Shown here piece after piece: positions 1 to 7,980 of a stretch of DNA of 11,465 bases; within the stretch, counting starts at the first letter, position 1, and each line of letters opens with the position of its first letter. A program made the position numbers and the translations under genes. The notes below the pieces were generated by a model. It saw only the letters and a program-made list of their open reading frames with translations, searched no databases and had not been told where the DNA came from. The stretch spans positions 1 to 11,465 of the forward strand of contig CAKRKK010000064.1 in NCBI GenBank assembly GCA_934358235.1. Reading direction: 5' to 3'. The stretch comes from an uncultured Lachnospira sp. Lineage in GTDB: Bacteria > Bacillota > Clostridia > Lachnospirales > Lachnospiraceae.

Positions 1-441
<441 letters not shown>

Positions 442-450
442 GGATGATTT

Positions 451-1452
451 ATGTTCAAACATATTGATAATTACCGGAACAAAATTATACTTTTATCAGT
501 CATACAGGTACTGCTTCTTCTGGCAGTACTTGTATGGTCTGTCATTACCGGACAGTACCCACTCACATTAAAGGGCTTACTGTCTGGTGATACTATGTCA
601 ATTATGGTCTTTAAAAGGCTCAGGCTTCCCCGCGCCCTTATGGGTGTTATAGGCGGTTTTGGTCTTTCAATATCAGGTTTTATATATCAGCTTATATTTA
701 AAAACCCTCTGGCTTCTCCCGATATCGTTGGCGTTTCCTCTGGTGCAAGTGCAGGTGCAGCTCTTGCAATAGTTGCAGTTTCAGCTTCTGCCCCTGTTAT
801 TTGTGTATCAGCCTTTATTGGAGCTGTAACAGCCCTCATAATCACTCTGCTTACAGCCTATCTTGTCCCTGGCAGAAACAGTTATACAATCGTGCTTGCA
901 GGTATAGCTATTCATTCTGTCGCACAGACTATACTTATGTTTCTAAAGCTTGCCGCAGATCCAGAAAAGCAGCTTGCTTCAATCGAATACTGGATTATGG
1001 GCAGCCTTAATGGTATTTCAAGGGACAGCCTTGCTATTCCGTTTTTCACAACACTTACCGGCTTTATTGTAATAGCTTTGTTATACCGACAGGTTCTCAT
1101 TCTTTCTACAAGCGAGGAAGAAGCCGTATCACTAGGTGTAAATGTGACAAGTGTACGTTTTATTATATTAATGCTTGCTACTCTTATCGTATCATCAATA
1201 ATATGTGTTACAGGACTTATAAGCTTTATCGGTCTTATTGCCCCTCATATTGCCAGACTGCTTACCAAACGTAATGACATATTCACATATATAATAAGCG
1301 GCTTCACAGGAGCTATTTTATTGACACTTGCCGATATACTGGCAAGGAGTGTATCTACCTCTGAACTGCCAGTCAGTATATTTACCTCCCTTCTGGGTGC
1401 TCCGCTGCTTATAATTCTGCTCATCAGGGCTAATAAAAAGGAGGGATTGTAA
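451..1452 (+). CDS. FecCD-family ABC transporter permease
   Basis: This is an integral membrane permease of 333 residues, the normal length for the FecCD/BtuC family, which forms the homodimeric channel of metal-chelate, cobalamin or molybdate importers. Family hallmarks are visible: RLPRAL at 58-63, NPLASPDIVGVSSGASAG at 85-102, and GLISFIGLIAPHIARLL at 255-271, which is the conserved loop that contacts the ATPase. About ten hydrophobic segments are spread along the chain. The start is supported by AAGGA at 440-444, overlapping the stop codon of the binding-protein gene and 6 nt before the ATG. The stop overlaps the ATPase start by one base (TAATG), indicating translational coupling in one operon. 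The fold is certain; the substrate is not resolved. Confidence 0.93.
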   Translation: MFKHIDNYRNKIILLSVIQVLLLLAVLVWSVITGQYPLTLKGLLSGDTMSIMVFKRLRLPRALMGVIGGFGLSISGFIYQLIFKNPLASPDIVGVSSGASAGAALAIVAVSASAPVICVSAFIGAVTALIITLLTAYLVPGRNSYTIVLAGIAIHSVAQTILMFLKLAADPEKQLASIEYWIMGSLNGISRDSLAIPFFTTLTGFIVIALLYRQVLILSTSEEEAVSLGVNVTSVRFIILMLATLIVSSIICVTGLISFIGLIAPHIARLLTKRNDIFTYIISGFTGAILLTLADILARSVSTSELPVSIFTSLLGAPLLIILLIRANKKEGL

Positions 1453-2249
1453 TGTCGGATTTATTCAATACTACATTTTCCGCAGCCGAAATATCCGTAT
1501 ATTACGGCAGCAACTGTGCAGTTGATAACGTAAGCCTTAACCTTAAGGCAGGACAGCTTAATGCTGTTATAGGCAATAACGGTTGTGGTAAAACCTCTCT
1601 TATTAAAGCCATTATGGGACTTATAAAGCACAACGGACAATGTCAGCTTAATGAACACTTACTTGAGGGTCTTTCTGTTAGAAAAAGGGCACAGTTGATA
1701 AGCTACATTCCCCAACGAAATAATCTTACCATAAGCCTGACGGTCAGAGATGTATGTCTGCTTGGCTTCAATCCACATATGCACCTGCTTGATGGCTACA
1801 CCAAAGATATGCTTAGGCGTGCGGATAAAGCTATTGATATGGTTGGGCTTAAAGGTTTATATGAAACAGACTTTTTAACCTTAAGCGAGGGACAGAAGCA
1901 GTTATGTATTCTGGCACGTACCATAATAGAAGCTGCACCTCTGCTGCTTCTTGACGAACCGGATAGTGCACTTGATTTTTCTAACCGTCATCTGCTTATG
2001 CAGCACATAAGAAGCATTGTATCTGATGGCAGATGCGCACTTATGTGTATTCATAGTCCTGAGCTTGCTTTGGAATACTGCGATAATATATTTCTTATGA
2101 AAGCCGGAACAATACTTACAAACATTAATACTCATACTGACTCCCTTGATATTATTAACGAAAAGCTGTCTCTTATATATGATAATATTAATGTTATTGA
2201 ATGTACCGATATCCACCATAAAACACACCGCGTAGTTGTGGCATTATAG
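1452..2249 (+). CDS. ABC transporter ATP-binding protein of the FecCD-type importer
   Basis: This cytoplasmic ATPase of 265 residues powers the permease encoded just upstream. Visible motifs are Walker A GNNGCGKT at 41-48, Q-loop glutamine 88 in IPQRNN, the signature LSEGQ at 144-148, Walker B LLLLDEP at 164-170 with catalytic E169, and switch histidine 201. Two motifs deviate mildly from the common form: LSEGQ replaces LSGGQ, and the switch reads HSPE where HD is usual. All key catalytic residues remain, so the protein should be active. The start overlaps the permease stop by one base and follows GGAGG at 1440-1444. Length and order match FepC/BtuD/MolC-like ATPases. The C-terminal stretch after about residue 220 is a short extension without a recognised domain. 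Confidence 0.93.
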   Translation: MSDLFNTTFSAAEISVYYGSNCAVDNVSLNLKAGQLNAVIGNNGCGKTSLIKAIMGLIKHNGQCQLNEHLLEGLSVRKRAQLISYIPQRNNLTISLTVRDVCLLGFNPHMHLLDGYTKDMLRRADKAIDMVGLKGLYETDFLTLSEGQKQLCILARTIIEAAPLLLLDEPDSALDFSNRHLLMQHIRSIVSDGRCALMCIHSPELALEYCDNIFLMKAGTILTNINTHTDSLDIINEKLSLIYDNINVIECTDIHHKTHRVVVAL

Positions 2250-2332
2250 GCCTTTACTGCAGATAATATGTCTATTTATACCAGACACGCCTACGTTGTA
2301 AAAGCATTTACTGAAATGAGGTGACTTAATCT

Positions 2333-3508
2333 ATGGATAATTGTTATTTAGACGCTTTGGCTGTAATTACATTTTTTAAAATGTCCAATAAAAAGCACTT
2401 GTTTATTACGGGAGACCGTGGAAGTGGCAAGTCATTTCTGTTAAACAGCATATTAAATCAGGGTGAATGTATGTCCGATTTTTTCAATTATCTGTTAAGC
2501 CGCAGAACCAATACACCTGAGGTTGTAATTAAATCCAATCTTGTTGATAATGGAGAGGAATATGTGATTGGCAGACCACGTACACTCACTCCTGTTTCCC
2601 CTAAAAAAGGCAACAACATGACCATTGTAGAGGATGGCTTTATTAACTGCGCCTGCCCTGCCATCCTAAAGCATCTTATGACCTCTGCTGACAGTTTATT
2701 TGTTATTGACGAGCTTGGCTATCTGGAAAGTTCCTGTGGCGTATTTCAGGAGCATATAAGGACTCTTCTTGATAACTCACGCGTTTTAGCTGTCATCAGA
2801 AAACAATCAACAGAATTTCTTGACAGTATTAAAAGCAGAGCTGATGTTCTTTTAATCGATATTGATAATATATTTGACTCTATTTCCTGCATTATTATGG
2901 CCTCTGGTATGTCAAAAAGATTCGGTACTAACAAGCTTTTAGCCTCCTTCAATAACAACACTCTCTTTGAAAATGCGATAAATATAAGCCGCTTTGTAAG
3001 CTTTGGTAAAACTCTTGCCGTAACCCGTCACGAGGAGCTGGTTCATATATGTGAACGTGAACACATACATTGCCTGAAACACAATATGCCTTACAGAAAT
3101 GATATGGTGCGTCTTGGTGTTTCCCATATTCTAAAGGAAGCCCCCGGCCAGAAAGGCAACTGCACCAAAGGGCTGTTATTTCTTCCATCAGACCAGCCGC
3201 TTATCACAAAGACAAGCCTGCAACTGCTGTGCCTATTATTTGTATACTATAATTCTGATAACAGCCAGCACAATACCATATGCAGGCTCGCCTTCAATGA
3301 AAACGCTGGTGCGCCGGTAATATTTCCTGAGTGCTATTACCATGAGCTTCTTAGACTTCCACAAGGCAAGGGTGGCGGTTTTATTGCAAAAAAATATCCT
3401 GCGCAGGTTGTTTTAGCTCCTGCACAGGATGAATATGAATTATATGATATTGATACTCCTGATGACCTTACTCAGCTTTTACAGTATCAGAAGCTGTTGT
3501 CTCATTAG
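2333..3508 (+). CDS. P-loop NTPase fused to MocA/MobA-type molybdopterin nucleotidyltransferase
   Basis: This is a two-domain protein of 391 residues. Residues 1-180 form a P-loop NTPase resembling the THEP1/NTPase_1 group: Walker A GDRGSGKS at 27-34 and a Walker B of the form LFVIDELGYLE at 122-132. Residues 186-391 form a nucleotidyltransferase. It has an N-terminal nucleotide loop IIMASGMSKRFGTNKLL at 187-203 (family form LAAGxSxRMGxxKLL), the metal-binding PSDQPLIT at 285-292, GAPVIFP at 326-332, GKGGGF at 345-350 and DIDTPDDL near the end. This pattern fits MocA, which transfers CMP from CTP to molybdopterin for xanthine-dehydrogenase-type enzymes. MobA-like GMP transfer or an unrelated small-molecule nucleotidyltransferase is less likely. 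The start is fixed by GAGGTGA at 2318-2324, 8 nt before ATG. It lies 83 bp after the transporter and is probably in the same operon. The role of the NTPase half is unknown. Confidence 0.82.
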   Translation: MDNCYLDALAVITFFKMSNKKHLFITGDRGSGKSFLLNSILNQGECMSDFFNYLLSRRTNTPEVVIKSNLVDNGEEYVIGRPRTLTPVSPKKGNNMTIVEDGFINCACPAILKHLMTSADSLFVIDELGYLESSCGVFQEHIRTLLDNSRVLAVIRKQSTEFLDSIKSRADVLLIDIDNIFDSISCIIMASGMSKRFGTNKLLASFNNNTLFENAINISRFVSFGKTLAVTRHEELVHICEREHIHCLKHNMPYRNDMVRLGVSHILKEAPGQKGNCTKGLLFLPSDQPLITKTSLQLLCLLFVYYNSDNSQHNTICRLAFNENAGAPVIFPECYYHELLRLPQGKGGGFIAKKYPAQVVLAPAQDEYELYDIDTPDDLTQLLQYQKLLSH

Positions 3509-4919
3509 ATGCTTCTGCTTCTTCTACTTTATTCTTAGGAAGAATTATGTTCAGTAAGATTGCTACAAATGCTGCTGGAACAATACCTGACTCACCAAAC
3601 ATAAGCTGTACTGCCTGTGGTGTATGTGCAAGAATTGCAGGGCTTACACCCATACCATAGCCTACACCCAGTGCAACAGATACAATAGAAAGTCTTCTCG
3701 CATCAAGCGGCTCCTTAGTAATAAGCTGTATTCCACTAACAATAATTGATGAGAACATCATAACTGCTGCACCACCAAGTACTGACTGTGGCATAATAGA
3801 TATTAAGGCTCCCAGCTTAGGAATAAGACCACATAATATAAGGAATACTGCACCAGATGCAAGTGCAATTCTGTTAACAACCTTAGTCATTGCAACAAGA
3901 CCAACATTCTGGCTGAAGGAGGTATTAGGAAGTACACCGAAAAGTGCTGCAAGCGATGAACCTAAACCATCACACATAACTCCGCCTGAAAGCTCTTTAT
4001 CTGTCGCTTCTCTTCCTACTCCACCGACCATAACACCTGATATATCTCCAACAGTTTCTACTGCTGTTACCACAAACATAACAAGCACAGGAAGTATTGC
4101 TCTTAGGTCAAACACCGGCTTAACTGGCATAAACTTAGGAATTGCAATCCACTTAGCTTCTGCAACCTTATTCCAGTTAAGTACCCATGATTTAGTATAT
4201 TCAACTCCCTCAGCAGTAACTGCTGTATGTGGAAGCACACAGCCCATAATAGCTGCTACAATATAACCAACTATAATTCCAATCAATATAGATGATGAAC
4301 TAAGATATCCCTTTGTCCAATGCTTAACGAATAATATAACAATAAGCACAACAAATGCCAGAAACAGATTCTCTAATGAGCCAAAGTCCTTAGCTCCGTT
4401 TCCACCACCGAATGAATTGATACCAACAGAAATGAGTGACAGTCCAATAGAAAGCACAACCGTTCCTGTTACAACTGATGGGAAAAATCTTCTTAAAGGC
4501 TTAATAAATGCACCAAGTACTGTTTCAAAAAGACCACCTATAATGGATGCTCCCATAATTGCGCCATAGGCTAATATTCCGCCGCCCATAACCTTTGTTA
4601 CACTGCTGAACACTCCGATGAATCCAGAGCTTGTACCCATAATAATAGGCACCTTTCCTCCAACAGGTCCAATTGAAAACAACTGTATAAGTGTTACAAT
4701 ACCAGCTATAATCATAGCATTCTGTAAAAGTGCAACCTGAATAGATGCATACTCACTTCCTGCTCCAATACCACAGGCTCCCGTAATAATAAGCAATGGT
4801 GTAAGATTTCCAACAAACATTGCCATAACGTGCTGCAGTCCAAGCGGTATCGCCTGTTTTAATGAAAGCTTTCCATTAAAATCATATGCCTCAGGCATAA
4901 GTTCTTTTATCTTTTTCAT
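3468..4919 (-). CDS. NCS2/NAT-family purine (xanthine or urate) permease
   Basis: This is a 483-residue polytopic membrane transporter of the nucleobase-ascorbate (NCS2) family, which imports purines by ion symport. Features seen: the N-terminal LGLQHVMAMF at 26-35 with conserved H30; ETVGD at 288-292, the glutamate motif in the purine branch (uracil carriers usually show EHIGD); and the family signature QNVGLVAMTK at 337-346. These favour xanthine/uric acid transport (PbuX, PucJ/K-like) over uracil. Length is typical. The start follows GGAGG 4 nt upstream (plus-strand complement around 4924-4928). Its 3' end overlaps the convergent nucleotidyltransferase gene by 41 bp. The charged, Glu/Thr-rich tail (KVEEAEASNETTASDTVKAE) is encoded in and near that overlap. 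The neighbouring molybdenum-cofactor gene supports a purine catabolism role, but xanthine and urate cannot be separated from sequence alone. Confidence 0.9.
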   Translation of the reverse strand: MKKIKELMPEAYDFNGKLSLKQAIPLGLQHVMAMFVGNLTPLLIITGACGIGAGSEYASIQVALLQNAMIIAGIVTLIQLFSIGPVGGKVPIIMGTSSGFIGVFSSVTKVMGGGILAYGAIMGASIIGGLFETVLGAFIKPLRRFFPSVVTGTVVLSIGLSLISVGINSFGGGNGAKDFGSLENLFLAFVVLIVILFVKHWTKGYLSSSSILIGIIVGYIVAAIMGCVLPHTAVTAEGVEYTKSWVLNWNKVAEAKWIAIPKFMPVKPVFDLRAILPVLVMFVVTAVETVGDISGVMVGGVGREATDKELSGGVMCDGLGSSLAALFGVLPNTSFSQNVGLVAMTKVVNRIALASGAVFLILCGLIPKLGALISIMPQSVLGGAAVMMFSSIIVSGIQLITKEPLDARRLSIVSVALGVGYGMGVSPAILAHTPQAVQLMFGESGIVPAAFVAILLNIILPKNKVEEAEASNETTASDTVKAE

Positions 4920-4969
4920 ATATCCTCCGGTAAATTAACTATAATCTTTCTGTTATCAGCCTCATATGA

Positions 4970-5019
4970 AAAGGTCTAGGGAAAATCATTATATATGTAC
5001 TGATTTTCCTTAGACCTTT
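4970..5019 (-). terminator. Long 19-bp hairpin, terminator of the kinase gene or operator of the permease gene
   Basis: The arms at 4970-4988 and 5001-5019 are complementary over 19 positions with a single G:U/A:C exception, around a 12-nt loop. The hairpin starts 28 nt after the kinase stop codon. In the minus-strand transcript the second arm ends in UUUU, which is weak but usable as a termination tract. The loop edge also reads TATAAT on the minus strand (complement of 4988-4993), about 70 bp before the permease ATG, so the dyad may overlap the permease promoter. No good -35 box was found at 16-18 bp from that TATAAT. The structure is certain; its function is not. Confidence 0.5.
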
Positions 5020-5047
5020 CTCCTATATGACTAACGACTTACTCTCA

Positions 5048-6064
5048 TTATCTCTGTACATCAAATGAAGCGTTATTCATAAGTCTCTTTATCTGATCTA
5101 CGCTTGTGATGTTAGTATCGCCACGTATAGCGTGCTTCATTACTGAAGAAGCAACTGCAAAGTTGACAATATCCTCATGCTTCCAGTCATTCTGCATAAG
5201 TGCATAGATAAGACCTGAAGAAAACGCATCTCCACCACCAACTCGGTCCACTATCTCAAAGTTAAGAGTCTTACTCTCATAGGTCTGTCCATCAGCATAA
5301 TAAAAGGCCTTAAGAGAGTTATTACTTCCTGAGTGTACATAACGTACTGTTCTTGCAATAGCCTTCATATGATACTGCTTATCAATAGCCTTAAACACTC
5401 TGTCCATATCCTCAAAGGAAGGATCCATAGTAAGACCATCCTTAACATCTGTTCCATCTTCATTGTATACATGAATAGGCTCTATGCCAATAAGTACATC
5501 TACATATGGAAGATATCTGCTGAGTACATCCCTTGCAGTTTCAAAAGACCATAATGTACTTCTGAAGTTAGGATCAAAGCTTACTGTGAGTCCAAGCTTC
5601 TTAGCTGCCTTAATAGCCTTATCTATAAGACGGCGGCAGTTATATGAAAGTGCAGGTGTGATGCCGCTTAAGTGTAACCAGTCATAATCCTTTAAAATAT
5701 TCTCAAAGTCTACATCCTTATAATCATATTCAGCAAACGCTGAGCTTCCTCTATCATATATTACCTGTGAAGGTCTTACTGAAACACCCTCCTCAAGATA
5801 GTAAAGTCCCATTCTTCCGTCAGCCTTAATAATATGCTTAGTATGTACATCATTAGCCTTAAGGTAGTTAATACAAGACTTACCAAGATCTGTATTAGGT
5901 AATACAGTAAAAAATGTTGAGTCAACACCAAGGTTAGCTAAGGAAACTGCTACATTCGCCTCTGCTCCACCATAATTAACGATGAAATTGTGAGTTGTAA
6001 CTATCTTCTCATAGTTAGGTGGTGATAATCTTAACATCAATTCGCCAATTGCTATGAACTTCAT
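5048..6064 (-). CDS. kdgK: PfkB-family sugar kinase, probably 2-keto-3-deoxygluconate kinase
   Basis: This is a cytoplasmic ribokinase/PfkB-fold kinase of 338 residues. The N-terminal family motif is GGAEANVAVSLANLG at 32-46. The C-terminal motif is VDRVGGGDAF at about 272-281, with D279 as predicted catalytic base; the GGGD form instead of GAGD is common in KDG kinases. YYLEEGVSVRPSQVIYDRGSSA resembles the KDG-kinase substrate region. The expected reaction is ATP-dependent phosphorylation of 2-keto-3-deoxygluconate to KDPG in uronate/pectin breakdown. Fructokinase or another PfkB sugar kinase is possible. I chose the internal ATG (MKFIAIGE) over the ATG 12 nt upstream because GGAGG lies 5 nt before it. 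No KDPG aldolase or uronate gene is nearby, so the gene looks monocistronic, bounded by its own candidate promoter and the hairpin downstream. Confidence 0.83.
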   Translation of the reverse strand: MKFIAIGELMLRLSPPNYEKIVTTHNFIVNYGGAEANVAVSLANLGVDSTFFTVLPNTDLGKSCINYLKANDVHTKHIIKADGRMGLYYLEEGVSVRPSQVIYDRGSSAFAEYDYKDVDFENILKDYDWLHLSGITPALSYNCRRLIDKAIKAAKKLGLTVSFDPNFRSTLWSFETARDVLSRYLPYVDVLIGIEPIHVYNEDGTDVKDGLTMDPSFEDMDRVFKAIDKQYHMKAIARTVRYVHSGSNNSLKAFYYADGQTYESKTLNFEIVDRVGGGDAFSSGLIYALMQNDWKHEDIVNFAVASSVMKHAIRGDTNITSVDQIKRLMNNASFDVQR

Positions 6065-6069
6065 ATGTG

Positions 6070-6074
6070 CCTCC
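6070..6074 (-). promoter_or_regulatory. Ribosome binding site deciding the kinase start
   Basis: GGAGG on the minus strand sits 5 nt before the ATG at 6064. It overlaps the alternative ATG at 6076 (ATGGAGGC), which itself has no Shine-Dalgarno sequence. This favours the shorter protein. Confidence 0.75.
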
Positions 6075-6125
6075 ATCTATCATTAAACTATTAAACCTAA
6101 TATAAGTAATATTTTATATGCAATA

Positions 6126-6154
6126 ACAATAAACTATATTTATTGCTCTGTCCA
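6126..6154 (-). promoter_or_regulatory. Candidate promoter for the PfkB kinase gene
   Basis: On the minus strand TGGACA (6149-6154) and TATTGT (6126-6131) are separated by 17 bp, about 60 bp before the kinase start. The -35 matches consensus at 5 of 6 positions and the -10 at 4 of 6, in a very AT-rich stretch where chance matches are common. It is the best pair I saw in the gap between the chemoreceptor and kinase genes. Confidence 0.35.
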
Positions 6155-6239
6155 AAAAATAATACTCCATTAAATGATACTACGCAGCCAATAAAAATGC
6201 AAACTGTATTTTTCAATTATCTGCATAGCTGTCTTATCT

Positions 6240-7940
6240 CTATATCTTAAAATAATCTATACTATCTGCCAGCATTCCAGCTATCTTTCTTAGCTGTTCT
6301 GCACTTTCTGATACCTGTGTAAATGAACCGGCAACCTCCTCAGTTTCCTGATGGGTTTTTCTTGTTCCCTCAACATTATTCATAGCTATCTCTGACAGTT
6401 CATCAACCGCTGATACTACATTGTTACGGGATACCTCCAGCTTTTGTGTACTAGCCTTAATACTGCTGATACTTTTCATTGAACTTTCAATCTCATCAAG
6501 CACCTTTCCTACAACCATACGTGTTTCCTTCATGCTTTCGCTCTGGTTCATTATTATATCCTGCATCTGCTTCATAAGCTCAACCGCCTTTGTAGAATCC
6601 TGCATAAGTGCTCTTGCAGTATCATCTATCTCCTGGCTTGATGTATTGGACTGCTCTGCCAGCTTCTTAATCTGTTCTGCAACCACAGCAAAGCCTCTTC
6701 CACTCTCTCCTGCCCTGGCAGCCTCAATAGATGCATTAAGGCTTAAAAGATTGGTTTCCTCTGCTATTGAAGCGATAAATGTAGTAGCCTCCTGTATCTT
6801 CTGTACTGAATTGTTCGTCCGGATAGTCTGTTCCTTAACATCATTTATTATGCGTTCAACATCACCGTTAATTACACTCAGCTTTTCAAGTGTATCTGAG
6901 GCCTGTTCACTTGACTGCTGCATAGATGACGCATTGGCATCCAGTACATCAACCTCCCTTGAGGTTTCCGTAATATCCTCTCCCATAGTCTTCATATATT
7001 CAGAGGTATTCTGTGAATTTCTTGCCTGGTCGTTTGAATTATCAACAATCATTGTTACAGCAGTTCTTACCTGGTCCATCGTTCCATTTGTCCTGTCTGC
7101 AACCTCCTTAAGCACATTTCCTGCCTGAAGAAGCGCCTTTGCATTTGCTGAAATATCCTTTATTACAGTCTTTGTGGCATCACGCAGCGTAATTGTTACT
7201 CTTGATAAATCACCTATTTCATCACTTCTTTTTAAAAGCTTTTCATCAACCCAGACATCAAGATTACCGGCTGAAACCTTTTCAACCACTCCAATACTTG
7301 TTCTTATGCTCTTAGTTATTGATGAGGACATCTTAATTCCAAATGCTGCACATATAAGCATTATGACAAATACCGCTGTGCCTATTGTAATCATAAGATT
7401 ATTGATTACCGCATCCTTCTGTACCTTATCTGTTCCAACAAATACCATTCCAACGATACTGCTGTCACTTCCATTCTGATAAACCGGCATAAAATATCCA
7501 TAGTTTAGAGTACCATCCAGCGATACATTCTTACTAAAATAATTCTGTCCATTATTAAGAACCTTATCAATGACAACATCACCTGCTGGTGAACCAAGAA
7601 GCCTGTCCCCATTCTTATCAACTGCTGAGGTCATAACTCTCTGGCTTCCATAGAAAAATGTAACATCCATTCCTGTATTCTGCTTAATTCCATCAACCAG
7701 ACTTTCTGACTTGGACACATTATAGCTGCCCTTCCATATGTCACCATTACTTGCCTGTATATAATCGCCTGTATTCTGATCATATGCAGCCAGCGTTGCA
7801 GCCGCTGTTCCCTTAAGTGCATCCTGTATTTCATTAACCATGGCACTTTTCACTCTGGTAAGAGTAAATATAACTGATATAATTCCAAGCGTTAATATAG
7901 GTCCAACAATCATCGCAAGTATCTTCTTTTTAATGCTCAT
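6240..7940 (-). CDS. Methyl-accepting chemotaxis protein with single Cache sensor domain
   Basis: This is a 566-residue membrane chemoreceptor. In order: TM1 at about 7-27; an extracytoplasmic domain at about 33-172 that looks like a single Cache domain (it ends with [25 protein letters not shown]); TM2 at about 181-203; a HAMP linker at about 204-257; and a cytoplasmic signalling coiled coil to the end. The hairpin tip that contacts CheA/CheW is clear at about 393-420 ([28 protein letters not shown]). There is no C-terminal NWETF-type CheR-docking pentapeptide; the protein ends in DSIDYFKI. It is the second gene of a unit with the BMP lipoprotein gene, 40 nt apart. A longer form starting at a TTG (7988) would overlap the lipoprotein gene by 8 nt, but GGAG 6 nt before the ATG at 7940 supports the start chosen. 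The ligand is unknown. Confidence 0.92.
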   Translation of the reverse strand: MSIKKKILAMIVGPILTLGIISVIFTLTRVKSAMVNEIQDALKGTAAATLAAYDQNTGDYIQASNGDIWKGSYNVSKSESLVDGIKQNTGMDVTFFYGSQRVMTSAVDKNGDRLLGSPAGDVVIDKVLNNGQNYFSKNVSLDGTLNYGYFMPVYQNGSDSSIVGMVFVGTDKVQKDAVINNLMITIGTAVFVIMLICAAFGIKMSSSITKSIRTSIGVVEKVSAGNLDVWVDEKLLKRSDEIGDLSRVTITLRDATKTVIKDISANAKALLQAGNVLKEVADRTNGTMDQVRTAVTMIVDNSNDQARNSQNTSEYMKTMGEDITETSREVDVLDANASSMQQSSEQASDTLEKLSVINGDVERIINDVKEQTIRTNNSVQKIQEATTFIASIAEETNLLSLNASIEAARAGESGRGFAVVAEQIKKLAEQSNTSSQEIDDTARALMQDSTKAVELMKQMQDIIMNQSESMKETRMVVGKVLDEIESSMKSISSIKASTQKLEVSRNNVVSAVDELSEIAMNNVEGTRKTHQETEEVAGSFTQVSESAEQLRKIAGMLADSIDYFKI

Positions 7941-7946
7941 ACGTTT

Positions 7947-7950
7947 CTCC
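7947..7950 (-). promoter_or_regulatory. Ribosome binding site deciding the chemoreceptor start
   Basis: GGAG on the minus strand lies 6 nt before the ATG at 7940 (MSIKKK). The upstream alternatives, ATG at 7952 and TTG at 7988, lack a comparable site. The chosen start puts a Lys-rich N-terminus directly before TM1, as expected for a chemoreceptor. Confidence 0.65.
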
Positions 7951-7980
7951 ATTTCTGTGCAGCATAACGGCACGCTATAA

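Noticed and set aside
2250..2332. Small hairpin GTAAA-AGCA-TTTAC between the ATPase and nucleotidyltransferase genes
   Set aside because: A 5-bp AT-rich stem without a T-run is expected by chance. The gap otherwise shows only the ribosome site of the next gene.
6181..6239. Possible terminator hairpin after the chemoreceptor (CTACGCAG near 6180 with CTGCATAG near 6221)
   Set aside because: The stem is only about 8 bp with a wobble pair, the loop exceeds 30 nt and no T-run follows on the minus strand. It is too weak to report as a terminator.
6421..7128. A 235-codon open frame on the + strand opposite the chemoreceptor gene
   Set aside because: It mirrors the low-complexity coiled-coil coding sequence of the chemoreceptor, is Ser/Ile/Leu-rich without domain character, and has no convincing ribosome site. 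It is a shadow frame.
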